A stretch of 64,000 bases of DNA from Margaritifera margaritifera. Taxonomy: Eukaryota > Mollusca > Bivalvia > Unionida > Margaritiferidae. The stretch spans positions 3,592,501-3,656,500 of the forward strand of contig JAQPZY010001665.1 in the NCBI GenBank assembly GCA_029931535.1, given 5' to 3'. Below, in pieces: positions 38,221-50,001 of this stretch (positions are counted from its first letter, which is position 1; each line of letters begins with the position of its first letter). A program made the translations under genes and the position numbers. The notes below the pieces were generated by a model. That model ran no database searches, was not told the origin of the DNA, and worked only from the letters and a program-made list of their open reading frames with translations.

Positions 38221-39565
38221 GCAGCCAGAGACATGTATTTAGTACCTGCTTGATATTTCGTCCTATTTTAGAAAATATTTGCTGTCTTATAGCAGACGTA
38301 ATTTATATTAAAAATTATGTCATGCTGAGTTTATTTTTTTACGGTAACTAAAAAGACGAATGTCGCATCTTTAATCACAGAGAAAATCATGTGAAACAGG
38401 ATAACTAATGCACAGGATGTATAAATAGTACAACTACTGCTACTACTACTGCTACTATACTAATAATAAGATAGAAGAAAGATTTCAGTATAAAAAGTGT
38501 AAGAAACAGTGGGTAAAGAATAAACAGGAAAATCTTAAGGATTTAAACGCTTTAAACAGATCATTTATACGACCAAAATGCACATCTATTTTCTTCGTCT
38601 GTAATGTTATTTAACAAGACGGTGAAAAACTCACCGAAAATTAGTTTGATTTATTATTATTATTATAAACGTATAGTGTAACAATACCTAACTCAATCGC
38701 ACTGCGTCAACTGGCTTCCGAAATTTTCGAAATGAAAATCTTGAAGATAAAAAATATTTAGAAGAAAGAAATACTTTTCAAATTGAAGGGGAAAGACCAG
38801 ATCAGTTTCAAATATCGACTATTGCAATATTCCAATGTCATAACATTCGTTTATGTTTGAATCGTAGATTATGCAATACAACTATAAAAGTCAAAGATAT
38901 AACAACACATATACAATTATGGACGTACACATTAAACGTACAGTGCATAATACAATTTCTAAATCTTCAGTTTTTAACTCCAATTATGTGAAAATTACAT
39001 ATTGCACATACAACTTTACGATAAAGTATGTCTCAAAGTGGGCTTATATGTTTGAGTGAGTCATACGTTCTAATTCTAAGGTGTTCACCTACCTCTGGGA
39101 TGAACCGTTAGACCGCAGTGTCCAGCAATATGTCCAATACTCCAACCATTAGGAGAAAATCAGAATCAATAGAAGGCCGAAGGTATAGAGAACTTGATTC
39201 TCTGTATCTGTAAGTTATGTTATTGATGACTAGAATACGTGTGCGCTTCGGTCAGAGGTTAGTCGATAGCTGTCTGTTGCTTGAGAGGAGTGCAAGATAT
39301 AACAAATATCCTTTTATCATACTAATCGATTTAGTTAGGAATCAAAACGTGCGTCCTGAAATAGCTTGAAGATCCTCCTTACACTGGTTAAGGATTACCT
39401 AAGTTCTTCTAATTTTCTAAGTAAATGCTATCTCTCAATTAGTAAGCGGACGGCATTTTCTTAAAAAAGTAATTACAATATTTAAGCCATTACTTTTCGT
39501 CTCCACGCCCTGGAGGAAATGTTCAGGTAGATATTTGATAGTCGCAGAAGTTAAATTGTAGCTAA

Positions 39566-39887
39566 GAGATTATACTGATCGTGACTATTAATATAATGTA
39601 GACTATAGTTGAGATACTATACTGACCGTGACTATTAACATAATCTAGTCTATAGCTTAGATACTATACTCACCGTGATATTTACATAATCTAGACTATA
39701 GTTTAGAGATTATACTGATCGCGGCTATTAATATAATGTAGACTATAGTTGAGATACTATACTGACCGTGACTATTAACATAATCTAGTCTATAGCTTAG
39801 ATACTATACTCACCGTGATATTTACATAATCTAGACTATAGTTTAGAGATTATACTGATCGCGGCTATTCATATAATATAGACTATT
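39566..39887. repeat. Satellite, 140-bp higher-order unit of three monomers
   Basis: The string agagattatactgatcg recurs at 39565, 39705 and 39845, an exact 140-bp period. Each 140-bp unit holds three monomers of about 46-47 bp (agagattatactgat..., gagatactatactgaccg..., agatactatactcaccg...). The array is cut off at about 39887 by LINE sequence. Confidence 0.93.
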
Positions 39888-40440
39888 TGGACTGCCTGAT
39901 GAAACTGATGAGGATAAAATGTCAGGACAGGGTCCCAGACACTGGGGTTCTCCCATGGGCAGCCATTTCAAGCAGCCACACTCTGCTTATGAAATCACAG
40001 ATGAGATGGGCAGGCCACGTCACCAGGATATCAGAAGAACGACTACCAAAGATCTTCTACGGCGATCTGAACAAGGGAAGGCAATCTCCGGGTTGTCAAA
40101 AGAAATGCTTCAAAGATTCCCTTAAGTCATCCTTGAAACACTTCAACACTGACCCTGCGTCTTTGGAAGATCTCGCACATCATCGCCCAACTGGCGAAGT
40201 CTCAATCATACTGGAGTTAGAAATTTTGAACTGAGGAGAATTACAGAGACAATGCGGAGTGTGAATCTCATAGCTGCAGCACGTCCTCTATAGATCAAAC
40301 AACTTCAAGCAGCATCTCCTATCCAGTGAGCCACATACAGTTCAGAGCACATATTGGCCTGATCAGCCAATCACGTACTGACAGAAACCAAACAAGTTAG
40401 TAATGTCATGGTCATCTTCGAACTCGAAGGACGAAGTACA
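39888..40440 (+). mobile_element. 5'-truncated LINE fragment (RT C-terminal end)
   Basis: The plus strand encodes MRWAGHVTRISEERLPKIFY followed by a Lys/Arg-rich FKDSLKSSLKHFN stretch. This is characteristic of the C-terminal end of reverse transcriptase in many invertebrate non-LTR retrotransposons. Further on, at 40338-40385 in another frame, QFRAHIGLISQSRT matches the C-terminal zinc-finger tail such elements often carry. The copy lacks the catalytic RT domain, has a frameshift between these two parts and is inactive. It sits exactly between two blocks of one satellite, so it inserted into the array or was captured by it. The clade is not assigned. Confidence 0.85.
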
Positions 40441-40444
40441 AAAC

Positions 40445-40680
40445 AAATGTAGACTATAGTTTAGAGATTATACTGACCGTGACTATTAATATAATCTAGA
40501 CTATTAGAGATTATACTGACCGTGACTATTGATATAATCTAGACTATTAGAGATTATACTGACCGTGACTATTAATATAATCTAGACTATTAGAGATTAT
40601 ACTGACCGTGACTATTAATATAATCTAGACTATTAGAGATTATACTGACCGTGACTATTAATATAATCTAGACTATAGTT
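40445..40680. repeat. Satellite, 43-bp monomer, 5 copies
   Basis: The string agagattatactgaccg recurs every 43 bp from 40463 (40463, 40506, 40549 and two more). Copies are nearly identical, unlike the three-monomer block left of the LINE. The monomer contains ataatctagactat, which is close to the reverse complement of its own atagtttagagattat edge, so hairpins are possible. Confidence 0.95.
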
Positions 40681-43665
40681 ATTAAATTAATTAGATGTAC
40701 AAAATATCCTTGCAATTGTCTAATCCGAAGCAAAGTACTTGCATCGCATTTAAAGGCCTGTCAGTTCATACATACCTTGCAAAAGTTGAAGCATTCTTTC
40801 AATTTTTCTCAAATATTTTCAAACATTATTGAACAAGCTGATATCTACTTGGTCCAAGACGAATGGAAGAAAGACAACAAAACCGCATTATTCATACAAT
40901 TAGGATTGGTACCTCGTAACCCAGGACATTTTTATTTTGTATACTGATTAACATTTTAACTGGTTTACAAAAAATGCATCGCATGCATTTAATGATCTGT
41001 AAAAAGACAGACGGATGGAAGAGTAGCAACAACATTGCTTTCTTCATACAATTATTATATTTACCATGGATCCCAGGGCACAATTTTATATGACGATCAA
41101 CATTTGAATAGGCTTGCTAATCATGAATTGTATACACATATTGGTGCAAGGTTTCACAATTAGTCAAGGCGGTGTCATTTCCAGTAACTTACTGGGAAAC
41201 CTTAACACTATTCAAATCCGGCCTATGAGTGCTCGTGAGAAGAAATAAATGGAAAATAAGGAGTTCGCTTAATTTAGCATTCTTCCATTACAAAACGGGC
41301 AAGCACATAACATGAATATATAAAAAAAAAAGAAAATTAGAATTAAAATTTTTTAAAATAAAAATTCATACCGTGAATCCTATTTTCATTTAGAATAATA
41401 TATTGCATATCGATATCGGTATATCTGTCCGAAGTTTGTTTAGATAGACATCCAGCATGCTTATGACAATTAAGAGACGATAACTGAACCTTTAGTATGA
41501 TAATTAGTATTGTGTGTCCAATGTACATTGATCCATCATGGTCAAGGAATATGCGTAATTTAAAACACAGTTCTTTTGACGCTAAACCACTGCAAGTTAG
41601 AGACTGCTCAATATTTAGCGCAAGAACAAATTCCAACTAGTGTAAGGTATTGATCAGAATAATTGAGTTTTGCCTAAATTTCAGTGGGATGATAAAGAGG
41701 GGACCAAATCAAAGTTTTATTATTCTTCGTGTACATTTGTATGAGTAATTATAGTGTAATCTTAATACAGAACCTAATAAAAGGAACTTACTGCATGTAA
41801 GCTATGTGTATTGCTTATTCTTATGTTAGCTGAGTTTTTTTGGAATAGAACAAAATGCATACAACGTTTAAGTTTCATCATTCTATAGATAGTTTTGATC
41901 GAAGAGCTTTGTTAAAATAGTTAATATAATCAGAAATGGATGGGTGTAAATATATCTGTATCGACAATTAACCGTGTGCCGACCGTTTCCTTCGAATATA
42001 TTACAGTCGCTCGCAGCCATCCAAGTTTTCTTCTCTCTAACAGATTCCTTCCCAAATGGTTAATAATGTTAAAAATATCACTATTGGCAAAAATAGCAAT
42101 GAAGTCAGGGGATTGCTAGGCGACAAGGTACAGAGAATTAACTTTAGAAACCTTAATTATTATTGAGAATAGTGTACGAAATAATAAAACAATGATACGG
42201 TATAAGTTATGATGATGAAGTACGTAGAAGCCGTCATAGTATTTTTCTTATATTCAAAGGCTTCCATAAAGACGAATGTATAAGGTTAGGTTGTTGTTGG
42301 TATTTCTAAAATATGTCCCAAACTACCTCTTCGACAATTACATCCGTTCTAAACCGCTGAGTTTGTTTTATTTTATTTTTAACGCTTTTAAATGTAAGAG
42401 TCACGTTTTCATCAGTTATGATGAAGTAAAATATGGTCCATAATTAAATAAAATACTAAAAAACAAACAAAAAAACCCCAACAAACAAACAGGTTCTGAC
42501 AAAATATTGTCCTGTTTTACCCATGCATGCAAGAGGAGCAACTATGTAGTATTTAAATATGGGTAAGATAGTGACACTGTTGTAAATTTTAGGCACTTAC
42601 CATTTATTCGTGTTTGGGGAGGGGAGATCAAATATCCTGTATCTCGCCCCACATGTGTGAGCCGAGTAAACTTAAAATAGCAAAGAAATGAAAAAGAACT
42701 TTCATAGAATTTTAAAAAAACAAATGCCGGAATGTGCCTGATGATAATATTTTCTTAGTAAGCAATTAACAATTAAGTGGCAATTCAAATACTTGTTTCA
42801 CATTTTTAATGTTGCTGTGTATGCTGCTCAGAAACTGCAAAATAAAAATTAGACCATAAAATTGAAGTATAAAGATGAAGTGATTTTGTGTCGTTTCGGC
42901 ATGGTGTTTCAAGTGTTCAGTCAATTTAAGATGTGCATTAGCATAAGCCATTATCCAGGTCAAGAATTCTAACTATGCTTATCAAGATGTGGTTTTCAGT
43001 CTATTCAAGAAAAGAGCAATCTAGTCAATCAAGAAAAAATACCTCTCACCAATCCAGACTGACCTTCGTACCTGACAGTAACCGGTCTAGATATTTATAT
43101 AATCAGTCTTCACAAGGGAAATAATTCTTTAAATTTTACTTTGACTGCACACTTATGAACAAGCAAATACAATTTTACCAATGCAATAACTAATAATCAT
43201 TCAGGAACAGAATAATAGACATACCATCTCTTTGAGCAGTTTCAAATAATTCACACATATTGAATCGTTTTACTATTCAGCTCATGGAGTCTAATAAGTA
43301 TCACATGTTTTCTTTACTTTAGGTATGCGTCAACTATTTTCAACAAATACATTGGGGAAATTTTTTTTAACCTCATACTAAGAAGTAGTCATGCCTGATT
43401 GCTTCTGGCACATTTAAGCGTTGAGTGGATTATATTATTTTAAGTTGAAAATTGCGTGTAGCCATGAACATGAGATATAAAAATAAAAACAGGTACAAAA
43501 ATGTTATATCAAAGGACTTTTCTGATTAATTCTCGTATTAGATTTCAATCAATAAATTCCAGTTGGTGACTTAATCATCAAATAAGTAGAAGTTAGCTTA
43601 TTCGTGTACTTCTCGGAAACCACAAAGTGTCAACTAATATATGCACGTGTTGATTCGCCATTAAA

Positions 43666-43669
<4 letters not shown>

Positions 43670-43737
<68 letters not shown>
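43670..43737. repeat. (AT)n microsatellite
   Basis: About 33 AT units in copy A. The equivalent point in copy B (about 46745) has no such tract. Confidence 0.98.
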
Positions 43738-43743
<6 letters not shown>

Positions 43744-43940
43744 GCTTTATACATAAATAAAGCTGATAACTGTAAAGAAGTTGGTTCCTTTAAATATTGA
43801 CTCGGATCAAAATCAGGAACATCGTTATTGAAAGCACATATATCAATGGATGATAGATTTGATAGTCAATACATACATAATTTCAATAATCAGTTTGTTT
43901 TGTGGAAAGTGATAAATATTTGATGAATAAAACATGTCAC

Positions 43941-44159
43941 CTGTCACGCAAAAAAGACGGCATTTTGTAACTGTATACAACAGTCATAGCGCGCTTGTAA
44001 TCTAGTTACTTTCGGTGGAACCATCTTTAATCCTGAACTAGTTAAGTCGATATATGTGTTGTGCAATGCCTTTAAATCACACGTGGTCTTCTCTTCCGCA
44101 ATCAACAATAGTCGGTTTTCACACAAGCGAATGACACCTCGGACATTTTTTGTTTTCAT
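43941..44159 (-). pseudogene. Exon candidate, 219 bp, unidentified gene family (copy A)
   Basis: On the minus strand the tract gataatttttag is followed by an open frame (MKTKNVRGVIRLCENR...CIQLQNAVFFA) that reaches a TGA just before a GACAG|GTGACA donor-like site. Copy B has the same acceptor (cgataatttttag before 47114) and a similar but broken reading (TSSG, IQL and NAVFA are shared). The upstream donor is also conserved, giving intron lengths of 270 bp here (44160-44429) and 261 bp in copy B (47115-47375). This supports a real spliced ancestral gene on the minus strand. The in-frame stop here suggests it is now decayed or that the true end differs. No domain is recognised. Confidence 0.4.
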
Positions 44160-44160
44160 C

Positions 44161-44654
44161 TAAAAATTATCATCACATCCTTATTAAACAAACCATTCAT
44201 ATTCTTGAGTCAAAAATACAATTTTGAACTTGACCACATGCTTGGTATTTGTAAAACAATCAACAATCAAGTCTTAAGAGTAAATACATGTATTTTGAAA
44301 GGAAATATTGCATATCTGGAATTGTTTTCAAGCAAACTTTTTCCATCTGCTTATTCTCACCGTAAAAACGCCCCTAAACAAGACATAAATAATTAATGAT
44401 GTCAACGAAACGGTTCCCTATTTTCATACCTGCATTCACAATTGCTCTCTCTGTAAACCAGGAAAGCATTATATTTCGACCTACTTTGGGAAAATATTTT
44501 CTGCCTTATAATAAAGGTAAACTAGAAGAAAAATTCCCATCGTTCAAAATCAAATTATCACATGCTGAATTATTCTATTAGGCTACCATCAACAGCCCCC
44601 TCTCCCACCCTTCTCCAACCCACATAACGAAAAAACCCCAGAACAAAACAAAAA
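44161..44654 (-). other. Intron and upstream exon candidate of copy A
   Basis: A donor-like GCAG|GTATG lies at 44430/44429 on the minus strand, preceded by an exon-like stretch (ENIFPKVGRNIMLSWFTE in one frame) with an acceptor-like aaggcag near 44508. Equivalent donors occur at 47376 (AACAG|GTATGG) and, less similar, near 38232 (AGCAG|GTAC). Plus-strand open frames over the same bases are considered shadows. Confidence 0.35.
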
Positions 44655-45977
44655 CAAATGTCGCATCTGTAAGAAAAGCGAGAAACACGTTAAACGGGAT
44701 AAATAATGAACATGATGGAACACTGATACTGCTCCTACCACTGATACTTCTACTACTTAGAGTAACGATAAAGAAGAAGTAAAAGTTGGATATGAAAATC
44801 GTAGAAAAGAGTATGTACCACAGTTTTAAGAATTACCAGAAAAACAAACGGTGAAACTTTATACGCGAAAAGCATATCGTTTACATCGCAAAAAATAAAA
44901 AACTATTTCTTTGTTTTAATGTTTGTAAAACTCAGCTAGAAATGCGTTAGCTATAGTCAAGTTAGTATAGACATACATTGTAACAATACCTATTGTAGTC
45001 ATACTGCGTCAATTGGAAATTCGAGATGAGAATGCAACAAATAATACAAAAATAGTTCTCCAGCCAAAACAGCAAGTAAATTAAAACCAGTTTGAAACTT
45101 TTGACTACAAAAATTATTAAAAAAATAAAAAAATTGACTATCACGACGTGTCAAGGTCTTAACATTCGTGTATGTTTGCATTATAGATTCTGAGATAAAA
45201 GATTTAAGAATCAAAGATGTAACAAGATAGCAAGATATGGGTGTACACATCAAACATGCAATGAATAATATTATTCCTAAATCCAACAGTTGTTAAAATA
45301 TAATTAAAAATGAGTGGGTTTATATTATTGAGTGATTACACCCAAATTCTGAAATAATTACCTACCTGTTGAATGAACTATAAGGCCGCAGTGAGGATCA
45401 GTACGTCTTATACAACCATAATAACTCGATGGCAATGGATATAGAGAACTTTGGTTCCGTGAGTCGTTGCTTTATAAATGAACGATATTAGTAAGTTATG
45501 CTGGTGATCATCGGAGTACCTGTGTGCTTCGGTTAGTGGTTAATTGATAGCTCTCTGTTTCTTGAGTGACGTGTAAGATATAACGGAGGTCCAGATACAA
45601 TACAAACGTGTCTCCTGAAATAGCTAGAAGACCATTACATTGGTGAAGATATAACGCTCTCACAATAAAATATGTTTCTTTGAAAAATATTTCGGATGCA
45701 AAATTACAGACGGACTTTTCAATTTCTCAGTAAATGTAATCTCAAAATTAAGAAGAGAATATAATTTCTTTCAATTTATTAAAATATATAAAATATTATT
45801 TTTCTTCTGCACCACCCGGTGGAAATGTTCATGTCGAAAATTGATAGCGGCAGAAGTTAAACTGCACATAAAAGCCTAAAACATTATGAGAGCATATTGA
45901 CTATGAATATTGACAAAATATATACTATATTCATTAAATTAATTAAGTCGATAAGGTATCATTGACATTGCATAAGA

Positions 45978-46018
<41 letters not shown>

Positions 46019-47480
46019 CAAGACGGATGATAGAATGGAAACGAAATTGCTTTCTTCATAGAATTATAATATGTGCCACGTATTACAGGGCACTATTTTG
46101 TATGCTGACTTTAATAGGCATGATAATGACAACTTGTATGCACATATTATTGCAAAGATACAAACAATTAATTAAGGCAGTGTAATTTTCAGTAACTTAT
46201 TCCATATATTAATAGAATTTCCAAAGACGCCTATACATGGTTTGGAACCTAAAGATATTTTCTAAATTATGAACCACATATCTCTTCAAAAGATACATCC
46301 GTTCAAAACCGATGAATTTGTTATCGGTTCTTTTACTTTTATAAATTAAGATCACGTTCCTTTGGCTATAGTTTCTTACAAAATAATACAAGATCGTTTT
46401 ATCAGATATGATGGAGTAATACATGGTCCATAATTTATAAACAAAATTAACAATCATACAAAGCTGTTTCGTAATAATTGCTTCCTGAACTTGTAGCGTT
46501 AAATTCGTTTATGTTATATTAGGCTGAAATTTGCTTCTATTTATAGATATGAAATTTCCAATAGAATGAGGTAAAAATGTACGAATGTTCTGCTAGAGGA
46601 TTTTTCTGATCCATTTACTTATTGTATTACAATCAACAAATTACAGCAAGTATAATCATTAAATTTTTTTTAGTTTGCTTCTGCTCTTCCGGGAAACTAC
46701 AAATCAGCAACTAATATATGCGCTTATTGATTCACAATTTAAAGTTTCTACATAAATAATACGATGACTGGAAATCAATATTGATTCTCATAAAAATGAG
46801 GAACATCATAACTGAAAACACATTGTAGCAATGAATGATAGATTTGACAATCAATAAATATATAATTTCATTAATTAATTTGTTTTGTAAAAGAGCTAAA
46901 ATTGTATGGATGCAACATGTCAAATGTCATGCGAAAACAGCATTTTATAACTGTATAAAATAGGCATGGTGCGCTTACAGTCTAGTTAGTAACGGTGGAA
47001 GCATCCTTCATCCTGAACTAGTTTCCGGAAAATCTATGTTATGCAATACCTTTGAAGCAGCAATATTAGGTACTCACATCATCGAATGTCCTCTATGAAA
47101 GTTATGAACTTGAACTAAAAATTATCGCAAGAATCTATTTCAATAAGCCATTAATTGATTTTAGTCAGAAACGCAATTGGGCTTAACCGTCAGTTTTTTC
47201 TTCGTGAACAATCAAGCCATTTCTTAAGAAGATATACCTAATTTACACGAAATATCGCAAAACTCTAATATTGTTTAAAGCTCAATTTTTTATCCTGGTT
47301 TTTCTTATGTTAACATGATCCAAAATAGTTGTATAAAAACCAGTAATATCAACAAAACAGTTCATATTTCCATACCTGTTTTCGAGATTGATCATCCTAA
47401 AACCCAGAAAACTCAGGATTTTCTTTAGTTCAAAATTATATTCCGGTAAAATGCCTACTCGCAATTATCAGAATGCACCT
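44655..47480. repeat. Segmental duplication copy B
   Basis: This is the shorter paralogue of copy A (see copy A for the paired blocks). At 45880-45950 it has one degenerate version (gagagcatattgactatgaa, ending ttcattaaattaatta) of the monomer that is amplified into a satellite in copy A, followed by the same ttaaattaatta flank. A (TA)n tract at 45981-46015 is private to this copy. A minus-strand open frame at 45286-44999 begins with a hydrophobic LGIILFIACLMCTPISCYLV segment that is partly conserved in copy A, so a signal or membrane segment may have existed. Confidence 0.75.
45981..46015. repeat. (TA)n microsatellite
   Basis: About 17 TA units. Confidence 0.97.
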
Positions 47481-47654
47481 GATTTATAAACTACAGCTTA
47501 TATGACAACCGTCTGTTTACACTAAACGTATGTTTTCAATAATAATTACATTCAATTCGGACAAACATTATATCAGCTGTCCCCATTTTATGAAATTACC
47601 CCTTTTCAATGAAATGAGGTGTTTTAGCATACACTAAAGTAAATTCAGACATGG

Positions 47655-47790
47655 ACATCATTTAAACAGTATCAGTGATCTCTTATCAGGTGTGCGAGAT
47701 TTATTTAAAGGTCATTCAAGATGGAATAAATTTATGAAGCCTTTGAAGAACACATTGTCCTCATCCTTATTTGTTGTAGCAGACTTACGT
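47655..47790. repeat. Segmental duplication block Y, second copy
   Basis: Pairs with 37120-37280. It follows copy B, so the order of blocks in the array is Y, A, B, Y. Confidence 0.65.
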
Positions 47791-49109
47791 TGGTCAACTA
47801 TGTTTCTCTGACTTATAGAGATTTTTCTTGTTCCACGATTTTTCAAGGTGTTTAATATCACGTTATTCATCCTGAGTCGGATTACTTCATATGAAGGATA
47901 TTGCTATTAAAGTGCAATGTTTTGTAAATCAAATTCATGACGTGACACGCATCGAAGATAATAGCTGTCTAGATTGGAGAGACTACATAATTTTGTTTAT
48001 ATTGAATATTGACAAGCATTCATCGAATTCGAGCAAGACAATTGTCCTTATTGTGTTAATTACGTAATCAACATTTATTTGTAAATAATATAATTGGATC
48101 ACTCCTTTGTAGATGATGTCTTGTAGAAAGTGCACAACCCTTCTTTTTCTTGCGTTTATTACCAAGAACAACACATCAGTCTGTTTCAGTCCCACACATC
48201 ATATAGTAATTTAACTTTAAAAACCTTCTTGAATAGTGATACAATGCTTCCATATGAAGTAAATATTCGTATTTCAATGCCATTCATAAATTTATTGAAA
48301 CGTGAAAAAGATTTGCTTAACCGCACCTATTACTAACACGCATGCACTTTTAAAGGTCAAGAATAGCTCTAAACAGCAATTCCCTTTCTTTGAAACGATT
48401 GGACATCGCTTCTGCGTAGACTCGCTCTACAAGGAGGTGCTGATCATTCTTAATCTCGCGTTTTTCCTTCTATTATTTTGTTTTTGTCCTTTCTTTCCTA
48501 CTTTTGTCAGCTTTATTCACAATGCCCTACACATTCTAATTTAAAGGTTTCACCTTAAATCTTCTTACTTTTTGTATCCTCGTCTTTGACTATTTAGCAA
48601 TTAAACATTTATGTCATTAAAACTAAATAACATCTACCATATATTCACATATATTTAAAATACATATACATATAAATACATATATTTTAAATGTTTGTGG
48701 AAGAACATTATAAACCATTGGCTTTTGTTCTAATCTTTGACCTTCTATATTGTATATTTTGGATTTTCTAACTACAAATTTATGAAATAAAATATGTTTA
48801 AAATAATAATCTATTGCATATACACATAACTGTCAGAAGATTTCTTTCGATAAACGTCCTATATCATATTGATAATGAATAGTCTGAGCGTCCTCTGTTT
48901 GTTTTAACCCCATGTTAGATGTTTTGATAGTAATGTCGGGGTGGGAGATGAAAGTGTATTCTGCATCGAAAACCTGGAGTCATCGAAACCTCGTGGTAGT
49001 GGCATACTTGGCGACCCTGTATGAACCCCTACCTACCTAAAATCGATACGTGGATAATGTAGTTTATCGTTCATAACAGCTTAGACATATTGTTAGTGTC
49101 TTTAATAAG
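47791..49109. other. Stretch between copy B and the LTR element, nothing identified
   Basis: Short open frames only. A (CATATA)n-like patch at 48639-48690. The last bases before the retrotransposon form its left target-site duplicate (CTGAC, 49110-49114). Confidence 0.5.
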
Positions 49110-49114
49110 CTGAC

Positions 49115-49863
49115 TGTTACGACTCTATGGTCTAAGAAAAATGTAACAGAAAGAAAGTGAAACCAACAAATCAAGTAAAAAATCAACAAGCAATTTATTA
49201 CTAGATAATTAAAATGAAAAATCAAAAAGTCACTTACAGTAATGTGTTTTGAAATCCTAATAATCCAATAAGAATGATTGTTCTAATCACAAATCCTAAA
49301 TATAGAATGTTCCGAATTCACGGCTGTGTCCTTGAATGTTATGATGTGCTAATGGTCTCCAAAGGCCTGATGTACTAGAAATCTTGATGTGCTGATGTCA
49401 AAATGAAGTATTCCAAAATCTCTGAATAAGTTCAGTTAAATTCCAAAATCATTAATTACAAATCCAAAATCCAAAAGTTTATGAGCACTGTTATAATCCA
49501 ATGAATATTTAAAATAATTCCTCTCTTAGAATTTGTAATGAATTTTCACAACTGTAATAGCTCTTTACAAGACTGATGGTAATGTCAAAACTGAATAAAT
49601 GTAAACCAAAAATGGCATATATAAAGATTGGTCACATGACAGAATGTTCTAGAATGTGTCATCTTAATGGAATTTTACTTGTAAACAAAATTCAACCTTG
49701 ACCTTCAAATTGAGAAAACATATTGATCAAAACAACCTAATTCAAGGACACTAGTTAAACATTTTTTTCCTGATAACATTAAGATTTAAGCAAATATTAA
49801 AGTGAAGAAACATTTATAATTTCCTAAAATTTTTATAATATTATATAAACATCATACATAACA
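49115..49863 (-). repeat. 3' LTR
   Basis: 749 bp. On the plus strand it starts TGTTACGACTC and ends CATAACA. A minus-strand AATAAA (plus TTTATT, 49194-49199) is a candidate poly(A) signal. Compared with the 5' LTR I count about six substitutions and no indels. Confidence 0.95.
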
Positions 49864-49872
49864 CCTCCCCTC
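49864..49872 (-). other. Polypurine tract
   Basis: On the minus strand GAGGGGAGG directly abuts the 3' LTR start (TGTTATG), as expected for the plus-strand primer of reverse transcription. Confidence 0.8.
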
Positions 49873-50001
49873 ATAAAGAAAAAGAAAGATTTATATAATA
49901 AAGCTTTCTTTTGAATATACATCTAATATTATAATAACCAAAATTACATAAGAACATGTTTTATGATACTGGACTTAATTACATCAAGCAATATTACATT
50001 T

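Larger units (their letters stand above)
38225..44160. repeat. Segmental duplication copy A
   Basis: Ordered matches to copy B: 38345-38480 with 44655-44790, 38670-38760 with 44965-45050, 38835-39000 with 45150-45290, 39075-39340 with 45350-45640, 39500-39565 with 45800-45865, 41010-41190 with 46015-46195, 42240-42440 with 46200-46450, and 43370-44160 with 46470-47120. Part (about 41545-42440) also matches copy C at 56288-57170. Conservation is patchy, but a splice donor-like CAGAG/CAACAG followed by GTAGGT is retained at 39090 and 45365 on the minus strand. Copy A is longer than copy B because it carries the satellite and LINE at 39.57-40.68 kb and an internal duplication of about 160 bp (40853 and 41014). 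Confidence 0.8.
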
